Assembly (NCBI GenBank): GCA_032622095.1
Contig: CP136065.1
Coordinates: 156,683,577 to 156,747,576 of the forward strand
Direction of reading: 5' to 3'
DNA length: 64,000 nt
Origin: Siphonodentalium dalli
Lineage: Eukaryota; Mollusca; Scaphopoda; Gadilida; Siphonodentaliidae
The position numbers were made by a program, and so were the translations under genes. Positions within the stretch are counted from its first letter, which is position 1; each line of letters starts with the position of its first letter. The notes under the pieces are model-generated. The model saw only the letters and a program-made list of their open reading frames with translations. It was not told the DNA's origin and searched no databases. Below are positions 11,765 through 23,922 of the stretch, piece by piece.

Positions 11765-13335
11765 TTAACCCTTTGAACCCTGGCGCCCCACAGTGATCGA
11801 CACCCTGACCCGGGGCTCCCAGTGGTATGTCCGCTTAAATTAGATAGTTTCTAGTAGCATGGTGTTGATTATGTTCAAATTGCGACACCGGTCTGAAACT
11901 TTACAGGTTTGTCCCCCATGGATCAGCGATCATTATAAGATCGCGAGACTTTGCCTCGCGACAACTCCTTGGTAACGGTTGCTATGCAACTACCCGGAAC
12001 TGACTGGAAAATGTAAATATAGCTTATAGCGTCGTAATTCAACCTCAGTGATTGCGTTTTTTTATGCAGGTACTACCCTAACGTGAAATTTGAGATATAC
12101 CCGACCAGAATAGTGAACCAAATATCCCATTTAAGGGTAGCAACGGTTGCTAAGCAAATACCACAACTGATCGAATGACATAATTGCACTAACCATTCAG
12201 TGGTATGTTTTGCCTTAATTTAGACAGTGTCTAGTCGCATGGTGTTGGTTATGTTGAAAGGGGACACCTATACCTGAAACTGTGCAGGCATGATATATGC
12301 ATGCACGGACCACTGATCATTGTAAGATCGGGGGACTTTGCCACCCGATCTCGCCTTAGAAACGGTTACTAGGCAACTACCCGAAATTTGCAGGATAAAC
12401 GAATTCTAGCTTATAACGTTGTAATTATACATCAGCGAATTGCGTTTCGATGCAACCAATATCCTAATGTGAAATTAAGATATACCTGACCATGCGCGAG
12501 TAAGTCAACTTGATATGCGATAGACTTTTTGCTGCATGTGGCACAACAGAGACTGATATTACAGAGACCAGAAACAACGTAATTTCCCGTAACATATCGT
12601 GGCCCCATTGTTCAAGTAAGCTGTCTAGATTGTGTCTACTATACTAACATTTGAAACATGCAACAAAATGTCATATATAGCGCCACATTTAACTTAAACG
12701 CATTTTTAAAAATGAATTATAGTCTGCGCCCATGCGCATTTTTTCCTAGCCATTTCTAGCGGGCAGCCAATCCATATAGACACCTTTGCCAGCGCTGACT
12801 TCAATAGGCCAATTTAAATATATATATTAGTGGGTATGTCGTGTATAAGTACGTTATAAACCATTTATTTGTCATTGCGCTAGTCTGCGCATGCGCGAAT
12901 AAATCAACTTCATATGCGATAGACCCTTCCCCATATGTAGAAGAACACTGGTTAATATACACGAGGGTAATTTAAACTGAAATTGTGTGTCTAAATTACG
13001 TCTGTTCTGTACACACACGGGGAACACGAAATTATATGCCGTAAATATAGCGGCATAGTTCGCTTAAAATATCGTATGTTTTTGTAGATTATATGCTATG
13101 CGCATGCGCATATATTTCTACCCGATACTAGCGGTCAACCATTACATACGCACCATGGGCGCCGCTGACATATGTGGGGGCAATTTAAATATAAATCAGT
13201 GGGTCAGACGCTCGTTATACTATATATAAATTTGCTACCGAATCATGTCGTCGCTGCACCGAAATATCGGTGTTACGGGATATAGTCACGGTTCGTTTGC
13301 ACCTAAATATCGGTGTTACGGGTTCAAAGGGTTAA
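11765..13335. mobile_element. TTAA-flanked (piggyBac-type) non-autonomous transposon
   Basis: TTAA at 11765-11768 and 13332-13335 flanks a 1563-bp element with 12-bp perfect TIRs, CCCTTTGAACCC and GGGTTCAAAGGG. Removing it with one TTAA rejoins the LINE frame, which fits piggyBac-like precise TTAA insertion. The interior has no ORF. It is built from diverged direct duplicates: about 11815-12115 with 12195-12490, and about 12490-12880 with 12890-13260. Near the right end 'aaatatcggtgttacggg' occurs twice (about 13263 and 13304). Confidence 0.9.
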
Positions 13336-13960
13336 GCATATATTTAATCTATCGTTTGAAGCGGGAATATCATTCCCAAGGAAAATGAAAATTTCCAAAG
13401 TAGTCCCCATTCCTAAAATAAATAACTCTAAGGAAATAACAAACTATCGCCCAATCAGTATCCTGCCTTCGTTCTCTAAACTGCTTGAAAAAATTATGCA
13501 AAAACGACTAGTAGATTTTCTATAAATAAACAAGAAATCTTGTATAAACACCAATATGGATTCAGACCAAATCACTCAACATTTCATCCGATAATGCACC
13601 TTCTAGATCATGTCGTTAAAAATAATGATACACCGTCACGGGATTCCACCTTAGCTGTATTTATTGATTTATCTAAAGAATTCGATACGATCGACCACAA
13701 CATACTTATATCGAAACTTGACCACTATGGCATCAGGGGTGTAGCAATGTCATGGTTCCATAATTATTTGAATGAGAGGAGGCAATACGTTGAATATAGT
13801 GGAAGTACCTCTAGCCTAATGAATACCTCCTGTGGGGTATACGTGAATGATATGGTAAATTCTACAACAATGGACATTTTATCGTATGCCGATGACACCA
13901 CACTGTTCACAAGCGGTAAAGAGGGGCGAACTAGTACAAAGTTACGTCAACAATGAATTA
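13336..13960 (+). pseudogene. LINE reverse transcriptase core, motif B deleted
   Basis: RT motifs in order: 'KVVPIPKINN', 'NYRPISILPSFSKLLEK', 'HQYGFRPNHST', 'AVFIDLSKEFDTIDH' (catalytic Asp; the usual KAFD has become KEFD), 'YLNERRQYVEY', and the catalytic box 'SYADDTTLF'. A stop after 'RLVDFL' (about 13523) precedes 'YKHQYGF'. Between 'NTSCGV' and 'YVNDMV' (about 13838) the conserved PQG...LGP loop is missing, apparently by an in-frame deletion. Confidence 0.9.
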
Positions 13961-14758
13961 GCCAATGTATCCGATTGGTGCTGCTGCAATAAACTTTCAA
14001 TTAATATTAATAAAAGCAATTATATGCTTTTACACCCACAAAACAATGACAACAAATGGAATACTTTGAAATTAAAGCTAAATAACATTGAATTGAACCG
14101 AATAGGAAATCTTGGGCGTGAATCCTCGACAAAATGCTAAGGTATCCACATTGATGAGAACTTGACATTCAAAAAGCACATATCCGTAATCTGCTCAAAA
14201 ATATCACATGCAATATACTGCATCAATAAGGTGAAAAACTTTTTCCCAAGTAAAGCATTGAAAACATTGTACTATGCACTGATTCAAAGCCACTTAGTTT
14301 ATGGTATCCAAATATGGGGTCATGTTCCGGAAGTCAAGAAAATATTCCTATTACAAAAACGAGCATTGCGTATAATATGCAATAAGAAGTGCAGGAGTCA
14401 CACAGATCCACTCTTTAAAACAGAGAATATCTTTAAAATATATGACTTACACACTCTCAATTCATGCATGACTGGTGTTATAACCGTCTGCCTGTGTCTT
14501 TTGGAATGATGTACAACAAACGAGCAAAATCAACCCCAAGACACCCGAATCCCATACTGTTGGAACTTCCTAGAACTGACTGGTCAGGAAACCTACCCCA
14601 CCACGCCTTCCCCACAACATGGAACAATATGGAAAAAGGTCTATACTTCTTGCCAAAGCAGGCACACATTGAAGAAGCGCTTACAGATAGCCATGCTGAG
14701 AAATTGCCCAGAAAATGTACGCTGTAAAAACAAAGGATGTCCCGATTGTGCTCTATAA
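13886..14758 (+). pseudogene. LINE RT thumb and C-terminal region
   Basis: Several frames continue the RT: 'DWCCCNKLSININKSNYML', 'ISVICSKISHAIYCINKVK', 'LYYALIQSHLVYGIQIWG' and 'LQKRALRIICNKKCRSHT', then a C-terminal part with 'YNRLPVSFG' and 'FPTTWNNM'. In the last frame it ends 'NCPENVRCKNKGCPDCAL' (about 14702-14755), a Cys cluster like that closing many LINEs of this group. At least two frameshifts separate the pieces. Confidence 0.8.
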
Positions 14759-15515
14759 TACTACGAACATTAATTGTCATACGCGATACATAATCCTAAC
14801 TCTACTCGAATAATGTTCTTCACAACGTACCTGCATGCAAGTGGACACACATCGCATTCCCGTTACTAGCATGCCCATACACTACCATACATCATAGATG
14901 CTACCGTATATTATTATGATTACTCTAACGTGGCTATGACCCTATACCGCTAGACATACATAGAACATTACATATATGTAATATTATTAATATGAATTAT
15001 CCCAGAACCTCACTCAACAAAGAGACTTCCCGGCGATCTTTATAGATCCTCATTGTATTTACCGAACTAAAGATGGTGGTATCTCTCGCCTGAATCCGTT
15101 GTAGCAACAAAAAACTAACTGTTTTGTTCCTAATAAACCCATGGAACTGGAACTTGAACGGAAACTGTCATATGTTTAGAAAATCTGAACAGTTCAAAAC
15201 ATTCATATATATGGAGAGATGATACATTTTCGATCTTATAACTCGTCTGGATTGGCTCACAACCACACCAGTACTTGTTTTTGTTATGCCCTAAGTACTG
15301 GATTCTACAAAGTTTTATATATGGTTATAGTCTGTGCGTGGATATGGATACAAGCATCTATTCTATTATTTATACTGATACCTGTTTTAGGGGGTAGCAG
15401 GAAGACAGCCCGATAGGGCTAGGCTACCCCCGACAATATGCTGCTTTACCTTATTATGTATTTCTGCCATTGTATAATTCATGTATATTGTAAATAAATT
15501 ATCCTATCCTGTCAC

Positions 15516-16214
15516 AACAATTTAATAAAATTAATTAACTGTCACAGTCGTATGGTTGGCGGAGATCCATACTCTGGTTATGCCCGACAGATTAAGAACC
15601 TGACTGTTGTTTAGTTGAGTTTATCGTCTGTTTGCATGAGAGCAATAATAATTGGGAGCTATACATATATGCGTGTCGCACGTGTGTGGACGAGATTAAT
15701 GTAACATGGCCAAGCTTCCAAAGGATATTTATCTTGTCCTTAAACAGTTGCACATGAAAAAAACGTATGTGGAGAATGTGTCGATGAGCACATCTCTACA
15801 TTGGCCGATGATAACCATATTAGCCGGATAGTCACTTCCTAGAAGAATGGAGTATAAAGCGGCATATGGCAGGTTTGAGGGAACACCTGGATGCCATTAA
15901 CATCTCAGACCTCCCAAAAAATGTGTTCGCCATGCTATGATGAGAAGAGAGTGCAATTAATTAACAAGTGGTAAAGTTCATTGTTGTACAAGGATCGAGA
16001 AACACGTCGACGCGTGAGGTTATTCTCATGTGTAGTCGTGTTTAGAAGTATGCCTAGATTTTTATATTTTGCGGCGAAGGAAGGGTTCGAATGCATACGT
16101 TTCCAGATATACCACCCAGAGAGTGGATCATTGGTTACATCGTGGAGGACCGTGAGTTGCTATATTGCTCGAAACGTATGACCGCATGCACATTGTTCTT
16201 AGCTATCTGCTTCC
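15516..16214. other. Intergenic, no gene seen
   Basis: No supported gene or recognised repeat between the 3' end of one LINE and the C-terminal end of the next. Confidence 0.5.
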
Positions 16215-17770
16215 AATCATATTGTTTTGGAAAAAATACCAGAATCCAAGTAGTCGTTTAGAAAATGTTCGAAGTTATAGACTTTGAGAATGGAAAACAG
16301 TTCAGTTCCGAATCCAGCTGAAGGGCAGTTATATATTCGTTGTAAGTGCGCTTTGAACAAAGAAATCTCCAGAGGTACTTGTTTGCCCACTGGTAGGTAC
16401 ATGTATATAAGATTTCCCAAAAAGCACAGTTTTCTAATGTGGATGTCTTTTTCGACTGGCAAGACACTAAGGAGACTATGGGTAAGCTTCGTGTCAGTCC
16501 GTTTGTGTAGAAAACTGTGTATACTTTGCAAAGGTCCGCAAGGATCTGTCTATAGTTGTTATGGTTGGCGTCTGTATTAAAGGAATTACGTCGATGCCAT
16601 ACATATATGTTGGTAACATTACACTGCTGATAATCTTAGTCAATGTTTGTGGCGAAGCACAGTCAAGCTTACGGTTACCGGCTATCGAGAAGAACGTTTT
16701 CCTCATTTTACCAGAAATAATAGAAGCTTTGTATTTATGAGTTGCAAACTTTTGTTGCGATAGCCCGAGATTAATCGGATCCTAGCCTATGTTCCAAGCT
16801 CGAGTCTGGCGGTTGTGAGCTGAACGATATTCGTTGAAGACTACAACTTTACTTTTCACAGACGAAAAACTGAAGCGCCATCTGACACATAGTAATGGCC
16901 TATTTGTAGTAGCATGTCCATGCCTTGTTTGGTTAGAGACATGATAGCAATGTCGTCGGCCGTGGTACACACGAAACAACATTTAACGTTAGACCTGCCG
17001 ATGAGTTCTGACAACAGGTCGTTGATGTAATTAATATAACAAGAGAGGTGAGAGTATGTCTCCCTGTCGCGTTCCATGTGCTATGTTAAAGGTACTTAAT
17101 CCGAATTAACGCTCGCAAATTACTATTTCTTTGGCTTCGGGGGTAAAACATATTTGATTCGAGTCGAGGAACCCACCCATCACAGCTCAGAGTGATCAGA
17201 TATCGATGTTTGAAATCTATTATTTTAATTTTAGGTGGCCCAATAGATAGTCAAAGAGAAGAATTTCTTTGAACAAATTGCGGGTAAAGATGGATAACTC
17301 TAAAATCAAGTGGCTTTTTGTGTCAGATATTTAACAAACCGGCAAAATTTAGTTGAACAAAATGTTGATAAATAACATGTTTTGTGCAATGTTATACTAT
17401 AGTTGATTGTGCTTTTCATTATTTTTGGGCAATTATTATATTCTGATAACTGAAGCGGCATTTCAAAAAATGTTGTTGTTGTTGTTGGAATGTGATGATA
17501 TGAGGACCATCGAATCGGATTGAGTACCTTTAAACACTTCAGAGTACCGCCCATTGAGAGTACCCTGCTAGTCACATATGTGTGGATATTTAGCCAATAA
17601 CTTTGCAAATTTACTCGAGAAGCTAAGCTTTTAAACTTGACCAATAGTCCCTCGTGCCACACGCGATCGAACGCCTTTCTTGAATCAATGAAGGCTACGG
17701 ACTCTTTTGAGTTATAGTCCTTCGCACAATAGATAGCTTCTCGTGCGTAGAATGGTGTCATATTGCACCA
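16215..17770 (-). pseudogene. LINE reverse transcriptase relic, interrupted by a MITE
   Basis: On the minus strand: 'SVAFIDSRKAFDRVWHEGLL' (catalytic Asp), then a MITE at 17086-17533, then 'HGTRQGDILSPLL' in a shifted frame, 'YINDLLSEL', 'CCFVCTTADDIAIMS' (ADD box, the usual Tyr replaced), 'RFSFSSVKSKVVVFNE', 'MLPTYMYGIDVIP' and 'IHIRKLCFLGNL'. The order is that of LINE RT from the fingers to the C-terminal domain, in a lineage distinct from the element at 10-15 kb. Several frameshifts make it non-functional. Confidence 0.85.
17086..17533. mobile_element. TTAA MITE family A, copy 1
   Basis: TTAA (17086-17089, 17530-17533) flanks AGGTACTTAATCCG and CGGATTGAGTACCT. It sits inside the RT relic, between the 'GGTLKC' and 'HGTRQG' segments. 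Other copies: 38614-39058, 50513-50729 (truncated) and 58964-59393. The antisense ORFs it holds ('STFCSTKF.RFVKYLT') recur in every copy and are repeat sequence, not genes. Confidence 0.9.
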
Positions 17771-18425
17771 AACCTTTGCTGAAAACCATTGTGCAACGGG
17801 TCAGGAAAACCGCGCAACTCGAAGAGTGTGTATATAATCGTCAGCCGGGTTATCGCTCTGTAGCGTAGCTATTAGGTGACATTGGTTGTTTGGGGTGTGG
17901 CTTGTATGGAGGAATTATGATACGTGTACATATTTTCATGTCAGATGGTATTCACTCAAGTGTTCAGAATTGCATTGAACAGAACCAGAAGGTATTCACT
18001 GAGTTTATATGTGTGGTTAAATATATGCTCACACAATCGAGTCATGATCGAGGGGGACTTGTTTCGCTTCGTAGTTTATATTGCAGCCACTAGCTCTGTT
18101 TTAGACACATGTTGGCACATGGTACATTCGTCGCTTGACGTTTTCATGTATGTGTATAACTCACTCTTTATATCTCCCTCTAACAAAGATTTGGCATGTT
18201 TCTCGAGCGAATACAGATCAGCCAAATAAGAAGTTCATCCATAAATTATTCCATCATGATCGCAACAAAGAGAGCCTCTGAATTCCATAAAAGAAGACAG
18301 TTGCTGTTTCGGTGGTTGCTTCTTTAAACTACGCCAGAACAGAGTTTGGTCAGACATGGCAAAACTTTCCAGATCATAACACTGTGTCATCATATATAAT
18401 TGCGATAGCCTCGCGATGAACTCTT
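17771..18425. other. Mostly unassigned; possible 5' RT remnant
   Basis: 17771-17890 may hold decayed minus-strand RT sequence upstream of 'MTPFYAREAIYC'. The remainder has no supported gene. Confidence 0.4.
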
Positions 18426-18572
18426 ATAAAACGTGAACCCTGGATGACACCCGGCCTGATCATATCGAGCATTGTGAAACACGAACTTTATGCAAAGAAC
18501 TTGAAAACTACATCTACTCAAGACACAAATAAATACATGAATTATCGCCGACTTTATAGTAAACTAATTAGA
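18426..18572 (+). pseudogene. LINE linker fragment
   Basis: An open stretch with 'KREPWMTPGLI' and 'YMNYRRLYSKLIR' matches the same linker in the LINE at 11205-11355 ('KREPWMTSGLI', 'YLNYRQLYNKLIR'), with many differences between. It is cut at 18572 by the (ATTG)n end of the next element. Confidence 0.85.
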
Positions 18573-19364
18573 TTGATTGATTGAGGGTTTAATGTCGTTT
18601 TAGTCGCTAGCCCATATCACGACCAAACACAGAATCAAAAACGTTCGTAGCGAAGCAACTGTGTAAATAAATCAGACAGTGCATTAGATTAAAACAATGC
18701 AATGATGAGCTATGTACAATTAAAAGCACCCAAGAGGAATGTGTCCACTTGGAGTCGGGAATATCAATTCAAGAACTGACTAGAGTACAATCATACTATA
18801 AAACGTATACAAGTAGTACACGAACACATACTAAATAGCAACTGAAGAACACGAAATTTCTAAGGATCCACATCGAAACATGAAAAGTAGCGTGCATGAA
18901 CCTTTATTAATGCGTCAAGCTGATGGTCGGGTGGGTGAGACAGAATGTCATCCTTCACCCAACCGACAGCCTCGATCCACGAATACTGTGTCTTTTCTTT
19001 GAGATTTAACCGTTTCTCATCAATCATGCGGTCAAATTTTGAAGCTCAAAGATGTACCTTTCTTTCTGAGAGTCGAAACGTTTGAGTGACTTTGGTGATC
19101 TTTGTTTCGAAGCAACAGGCGATTTTTCTTTTGGAACAATAGGATCAAGTTGCATAGATTGTTTCGGAAGAAATGTCTCAACGGCTGAAGCGGTATCCAT
19201 AACCTGCACTTCAGGTTCTGAAACAGGAATAATATCAGTCTCCTCAATCTGTGTGCTACATGTAGTGATATACTGACTCTGTGTCTGCGTGCTGGCATCA
19301 ACACACTTTTTTGTAGGCACGATTGCTGAGTATTTGACCTGTAGAATGGATGGTCGAGGATCAA
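18573..19364 (-). mobile_element. Probable retroelement 3' part with unrecognised ORF
   Basis: The minus strand ends in CAATCAATCAATC after 'AACGACATTAAACCCT', a 3' tail style common for LINE/SINE elements. Upstream, a frame at 19320-19024 is rich in Ser, Thr and Gln ('CVDASTQTQSQYITT') and after a shift continues about 60 codons ('FDRMIDEKRLNLKEKTQYSW', 'SHPPDHQLDALIKVH') to about 18850. Composition looks coding, but I do not recognise the protein. It could be the C-terminus of a retroelement ORF or a captured exon. Confidence 0.4.
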
Positions 19365-20411
19365 CTATGTTTTATCATCTATATATGACAGATGCTTCTC
19401 AGCATTAAATCGTTGAATCTTGAATTCATAGTCCCAAATGGGACGTTGACTTGGGACGTTTGTGTAGTGGGTGCGTTCTGTATATAACCCCGCCGTACGT
19501 CGAGTAGGAACCATTCTTATTCTTACACAACTTCGATATATATATATATACGTACACCTTCGTACGTCTTGACGAGAATATACTATTTACGCGCTGATTA
19601 TGTTTGGCATATGAGCAAAACTATATATATTTTAATATTCTTTCTGTTGATGGCGATTTGAACAAATATGAATATTTCTGCAACGAACGCCACCCGTACC
19701 TTTAATACGATAGGTCTCTGGGACGACAACCGAGAACAGATATTATCTAGGGTCTCGAGGTACACTATGAAGATTTCGTCACCATGGTTGACATTCGTCG
19801 AGTAAACTTGGATGGCCGTTATAAAGTATCCTTCATCAAATTTCATTTGAATTCTAACAATCCTTTTTTCGTCGATTGTCAGTTCTACCCACTTGGTTGC
19901 TATATCGGCTCGAATAAAGATGTCAACACCGTCATTTGAAGTTGTGATGACACTACCGGTAAAAAAACATATCTCTGTCTATAATAAAGACTCATAGATG
20001 ACAACACTACGGACAACGTCAAAATTTCGAATCGGACGCGGAACGAAACTCGGCGATATAATGGACTGAGAACCAAATTTAAATCACCATTGGAGACAAA
20101 ATGTGCAACTTTCCAGGTCTGAACATTTTTAATTCTTATAAAATAGAAGGCAATGAACATATATTCATGAAAAATCCTTAGTTGTCGAACCGTTTCAAAC
20201 CAATGACCGCTCTCAGCCTTCGGCCCATGGCCTAAACATTATAAATCAGCCATCTTAAAATGTCCAATAGAATAAGTAAACAACAAACGCTCAATATAGG
20301 GCCCCATTAATCGAAACCTATATAAATCTCTCGCGTATAATTCTTTGTTCCAGTTGGGTTTTATTTTCCGCGTTAGAACAATACGCTTTAAAATCATCTG
20401 TAATTCATTTG
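19365..20411. other. Intergenic, no gene seen
   Basis: Short ORFs only, none recognisable. A (TA)n tract lies at about 19541-19555. Confidence 0.5.
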
Positions 20412-20765
20412 CACAGCTGTTGGCCATTATATATTCAGTGGTAGCCCTAGAGTAAGAATAATAGGAAAGTTGGGAAACAACATGATAAAAAAAAAATTAA
20501 ACCCATGAAATTTTATTTTTAACTCGAAATCTCATCAAAACGAATACGCTTCGGACATGAATAACTACGTATGCAAAACTATCGAATATCGATAATCACA
20601 CTTACCATACATTTCTTGAGAGGTATATCCGGAAAAACTACTTTTATCAGGTGAACATAATCAAAATCACGATAAAATTTGGCTCGACACAACATCATTA
20701 GCACGGAAATGTTAGGATCGATAACTCTTTCGAAAAGTCGGGTTGGCGATTACCGCAATACGATA

Positions 20766-21216
20766 GGTTACACTGGTGTAAATATTTCCCATAGGCTTCA
20801 ATGTTAACGTTTGTTGATCTGCATCAGAGGTCAAATGGAAACTGTTCAAACTGCCTTCGGATTATGTGAGCTTGACATCTGTGGAAACTTTCCCAATAAA
20901 AAAATCAACACCGTCTAGCAGGGAATCCACTTCAAATTTTCGTTTTTTCATGACTAGGGTCAGTTCCGCACTAAAAAAATATTGTCATTTTTTCAATCAC
21001 ACTTAAAATTTCTAAACAGCCACAACAGACTTCACCTTTAATGAATGGGCCTCTTGGCAAATGAAGTTTGTGGGAGAATGATTCCTTGAATTTTTGTCAA
21101 CAGTTTACATTTAATTCATGCAACCAATCACAGCCCAGAGTGTTTTAACTGTGAAACTCTATACTCCTCCCGCAACCGCAGGGGGAGCTGCCTATAGTAT
21201 TTACACCAGTGTAACC
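20766..21216. repeat. 451-bp TIR unit, copy 1
   Basis: 19-bp perfect TIRs; contains 'ccgcagggggagctgcctat' near the right end. Copies 2 and 3 appear identical. Confidence 0.85.
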
Positions 21217-23921
21217 TAAAGCGATAGCCCGCTTTTTCGCGGAATAATTGTAACTCCCTACATTTCTTCAGAATTGCCCATCAATGGAAAAAATGTGTTC
21301 AAAAACAATATCACTTCTGTGGTTCTTTATTTATCACACACAATTTAACCCCACCCCCTTTAACAAATTATTCATCAAAAAAGCACAATTTTCCACCACC
21401 AGTCATGTTCAGGCCCCATTTTCACTCAGTTTTAGGGGTCTGGTGTTGCAAACTTGGATCAGCTATGGAAGACTGTACAATATTCTTTCCATGAGAGAAC
21501 TTCTGGTGATGTGAGGTCATTGAATCCAGATCTGATCAGCTGAGCATCAAGCGCATGACTTTATCAGCACATTGAAGAATAAAATATGACATTTTCAGGT
21601 CTGCAAGGGTGATCCAAGATAACTGGATGTGGGTGTATATTGAATTAGTTGAATAAAGATATGCTCTCTTTGAATTGCTGAAGCATTTTCTTAAATGTGT
21701 CCAAGTTTTAGTGCTATTAACCTTCAAATGACCATACCCACCAGTGGAAATGACACACTTTTATGATATATATCTGTATATCACTGGCTATAAAATCCAA
21801 AATACTTGTTAGATTAGGTTCTTATAACAATTGATATATGTGTCGTTGACATGCTCATGTTATGGGTCATTTGCATTATCATGTGACTATTACCACCTTG
21901 AAAAAATTTGAAAATACCTTGAAAAATTGGCATTTTTTATGAAAAATCTTACTATTTTTTTGGCTGATGTTAGTGAAATAAGACATCAGCAGCAAGAATA
22001 GCCACACCATGCATGAGGTATTCATTGGACTGAAAGACCAGGCTCTGTAAAATGCATTAAAATGCTTTAAAGTGACTCCCAGGAATCAAAAATGATAAAA
22101 AGCTATATTTTCCCTTTAGGTTACACTGGTGTAAATATTTCCCATAGGCTTCAATGTTAACGTTTGTTGATCTGCATCAGAGGTCAAATGGAAACTGTTC
22201 AAACTGCCTTCGGATTATGTGAGCTTGACATCTGTGGAAACTTTCCCAATAAAAAAATCAACACCGTCTAGCAGGGAATCCACTTCAAATTTTCGTTTTT
22301 TCATGACTAGGGTCAGTTCCGCACTAAAAAAATATTGTCATTTTTTCAATCACACTTAAAATTTCTAAACAGCCACAACAGACTTCACCTTTAATGAATG
22401 GGCCTCTTGGCAAATGAAGTTTGTGGGAGAATGATTCCTTGAATTTTTGTCAACAGTTTACATTTAATTCATGCAACCAATCACAGCCCAGAGTGTTTTA
22501 ACTGTGAAACTCTATACTCCTCCCGCAACCGCAGGGGGAGCTGCCTATAGTATTTACACCAGTGTAACCTAAAGCGATAGCCCGCTTTTTCGCGGAATAA
22601 TTGTAACTCCCTACATTTCTTCAGAATTGCCCATCAATGGAAAAAATGTGTTCAAAAACAATATCACTTCTGTGGTTCTTTATTTATCACACACAATTTA
22701 ACCCCACCCCCTTTAACAAATTATTCATCAAAAAAGCACAATTTTCCACCACCAGTCATGTTCAGGCCCCATTTTCACTCAGTTTTAGGGGTCTGGTGTT
22801 GCAAACTTGGATCAGCTATGGAAGACTGTACAATATTCTTTCCATGAGAGAACTTCTGGTGATGTGAGGTCATTGAATCCAGATCTGATCAGCTGAGCAT
22901 CAAGCGCATGACTTTATCAGCACATTGAAGAATAAAATATGACATTTTCAGGTCTGCAAGGGTGATCCAAGATAACTGGATGTGGGTGTATATTGAATTA
23001 GTTGAATAAAGATATGCTCTCTTTGAATTGCTGAAGCATTTTCTTAAATGTGTCCAAGTTTTAGTGCTATTAACCTTCAAATGACCATACCCACCAGTGG
23101 AAATGACACACTTTTATGATATATATCTGTATATCACTGGCTATAAAATCCAAAATACTTGTTAGATTAGGTTCTTATAACAATTGATATATGTGTCGTT
23201 GACATGCTCATGTTATGGGTCATTTGCATTATCATGTGACTATTACCACCTTGAAAAAATTTGAAAATACCTTGAAAAATTGGCATTTTTTATGAAAAAT
23301 CTTACTATTTTTTTGGCTGATGTTAGTGAAATAAGACATCAGCAGCAAGAATAGCCACACCATGCATGAGGTATTCATTGGACTGAAAGACCAGGCTCTG
23401 TAAAATGCATTAAAATGCTTTAAAGTGACTCCCAGGAATCAAAAATGATAAAAAGCTATATTTTCCCTTTAGGTTACACTGGTGTAAATATTTCCCATAG
23501 GCTTCAATGTTAACGTTTGTTGATCTGCATCAGAGGTCAAATGGAAACTGTTCAAACTGCCTTCGGATTATGTGAGCTTGACATCTGTGGAAACTTTCCC
23601 AATAAAAAAATCAACACCGTCTAGCAGGGAATCCACTTCAAATTTTCGTTTTTTCATGACTAGGGTCAGTTCCGCACTAAAAAAATATTGTCATTTTTTC
23701 AATCACACTTAAAATTTCTAAACAGCCACAACAGACTTCACCTTTAATGAATGGGCCTCTTGGCAAATGAAGTTTGTGGGAGAATGATTCCTTGAATTTT
23801 TGTCAACAGTTTACATTTAATTCATGCAACCAATCACAGCCCAGAGTGTTTTAACTGTGAAACTCTATACTCCTCCCGCAACCGCAGGGGGAGCTGCCTA
23901 TAGTATTTACACCAGTGTAAC
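20767..23921. mobile_element. Composite M-S-M-S-M transposon array, period 1353 bp
   Basis: Three 451-bp units alternate with two 902-bp spacers (21217-22118, 22570-23471). Each unit begins GGTTACACTGGTGTAAATA and ends with its exact complement. The repeat offset is exactly 1353 bp, and encoded spacer peptides are identical between copies. CGATAG flanks the whole array (20761-20766 and 23922-23927), while internal junctions read ...CCTAAAG and CTTTAGG..., so the outer TIRs appear to have moved the array as one unit. No transposase gene seen. Superfamily undetermined. Confidence 0.85.
22119..22569. repeat. 451-bp TIR unit, copy 2
   Basis: The internal copy, flanked by CTTTA on the left and TAAAG on the right, unlike the outer CGATAG flanks of the array. 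Confidence 0.85.
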
Positions 23922-23922
23922 C
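23472..23922. repeat. 451-bp TIR unit, copy 3
   Basis: The third copy; its right terminus abuts the second CGATAG (23922-23927). Confidence 0.85.

Larger units (their letters stand above)
10080..15515 (+). mobile_element. APE-class LINE, degenerate, with nested insertion
   Basis: Remnant of a non-LTR retrotransposon: endonuclease, linker, reverse transcriptase, C-terminal domain and 3' UTR in order. The motifs resemble the CR1/Jockey supergroup. Frameshifts, stops, an internal RT deletion and a 1.57-kb DNA transposon at 11765-13335 show it is dead. The 3' UTR has a hairpin (GGGGTAGC 15391 / GCTACCCC 15423) and the end looks like 'aaattatcctatcc'. The 5' edge is approximate and no target duplication was identified. 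Confidence 0.85.

Noticed and set aside
21284-23080. Identical 76- and 63-codon ORFs repeated 1353 bp apart
   Set aside because: They lie in the spacers of the composite array; duplication, not selection, explains their identity.
20766-23922. Assembly artefact as the explanation of the 1353-bp repeats
   Set aside because: Not excluded, but the differing inner and outer flanks make a real composite more likely; long reads would decide.
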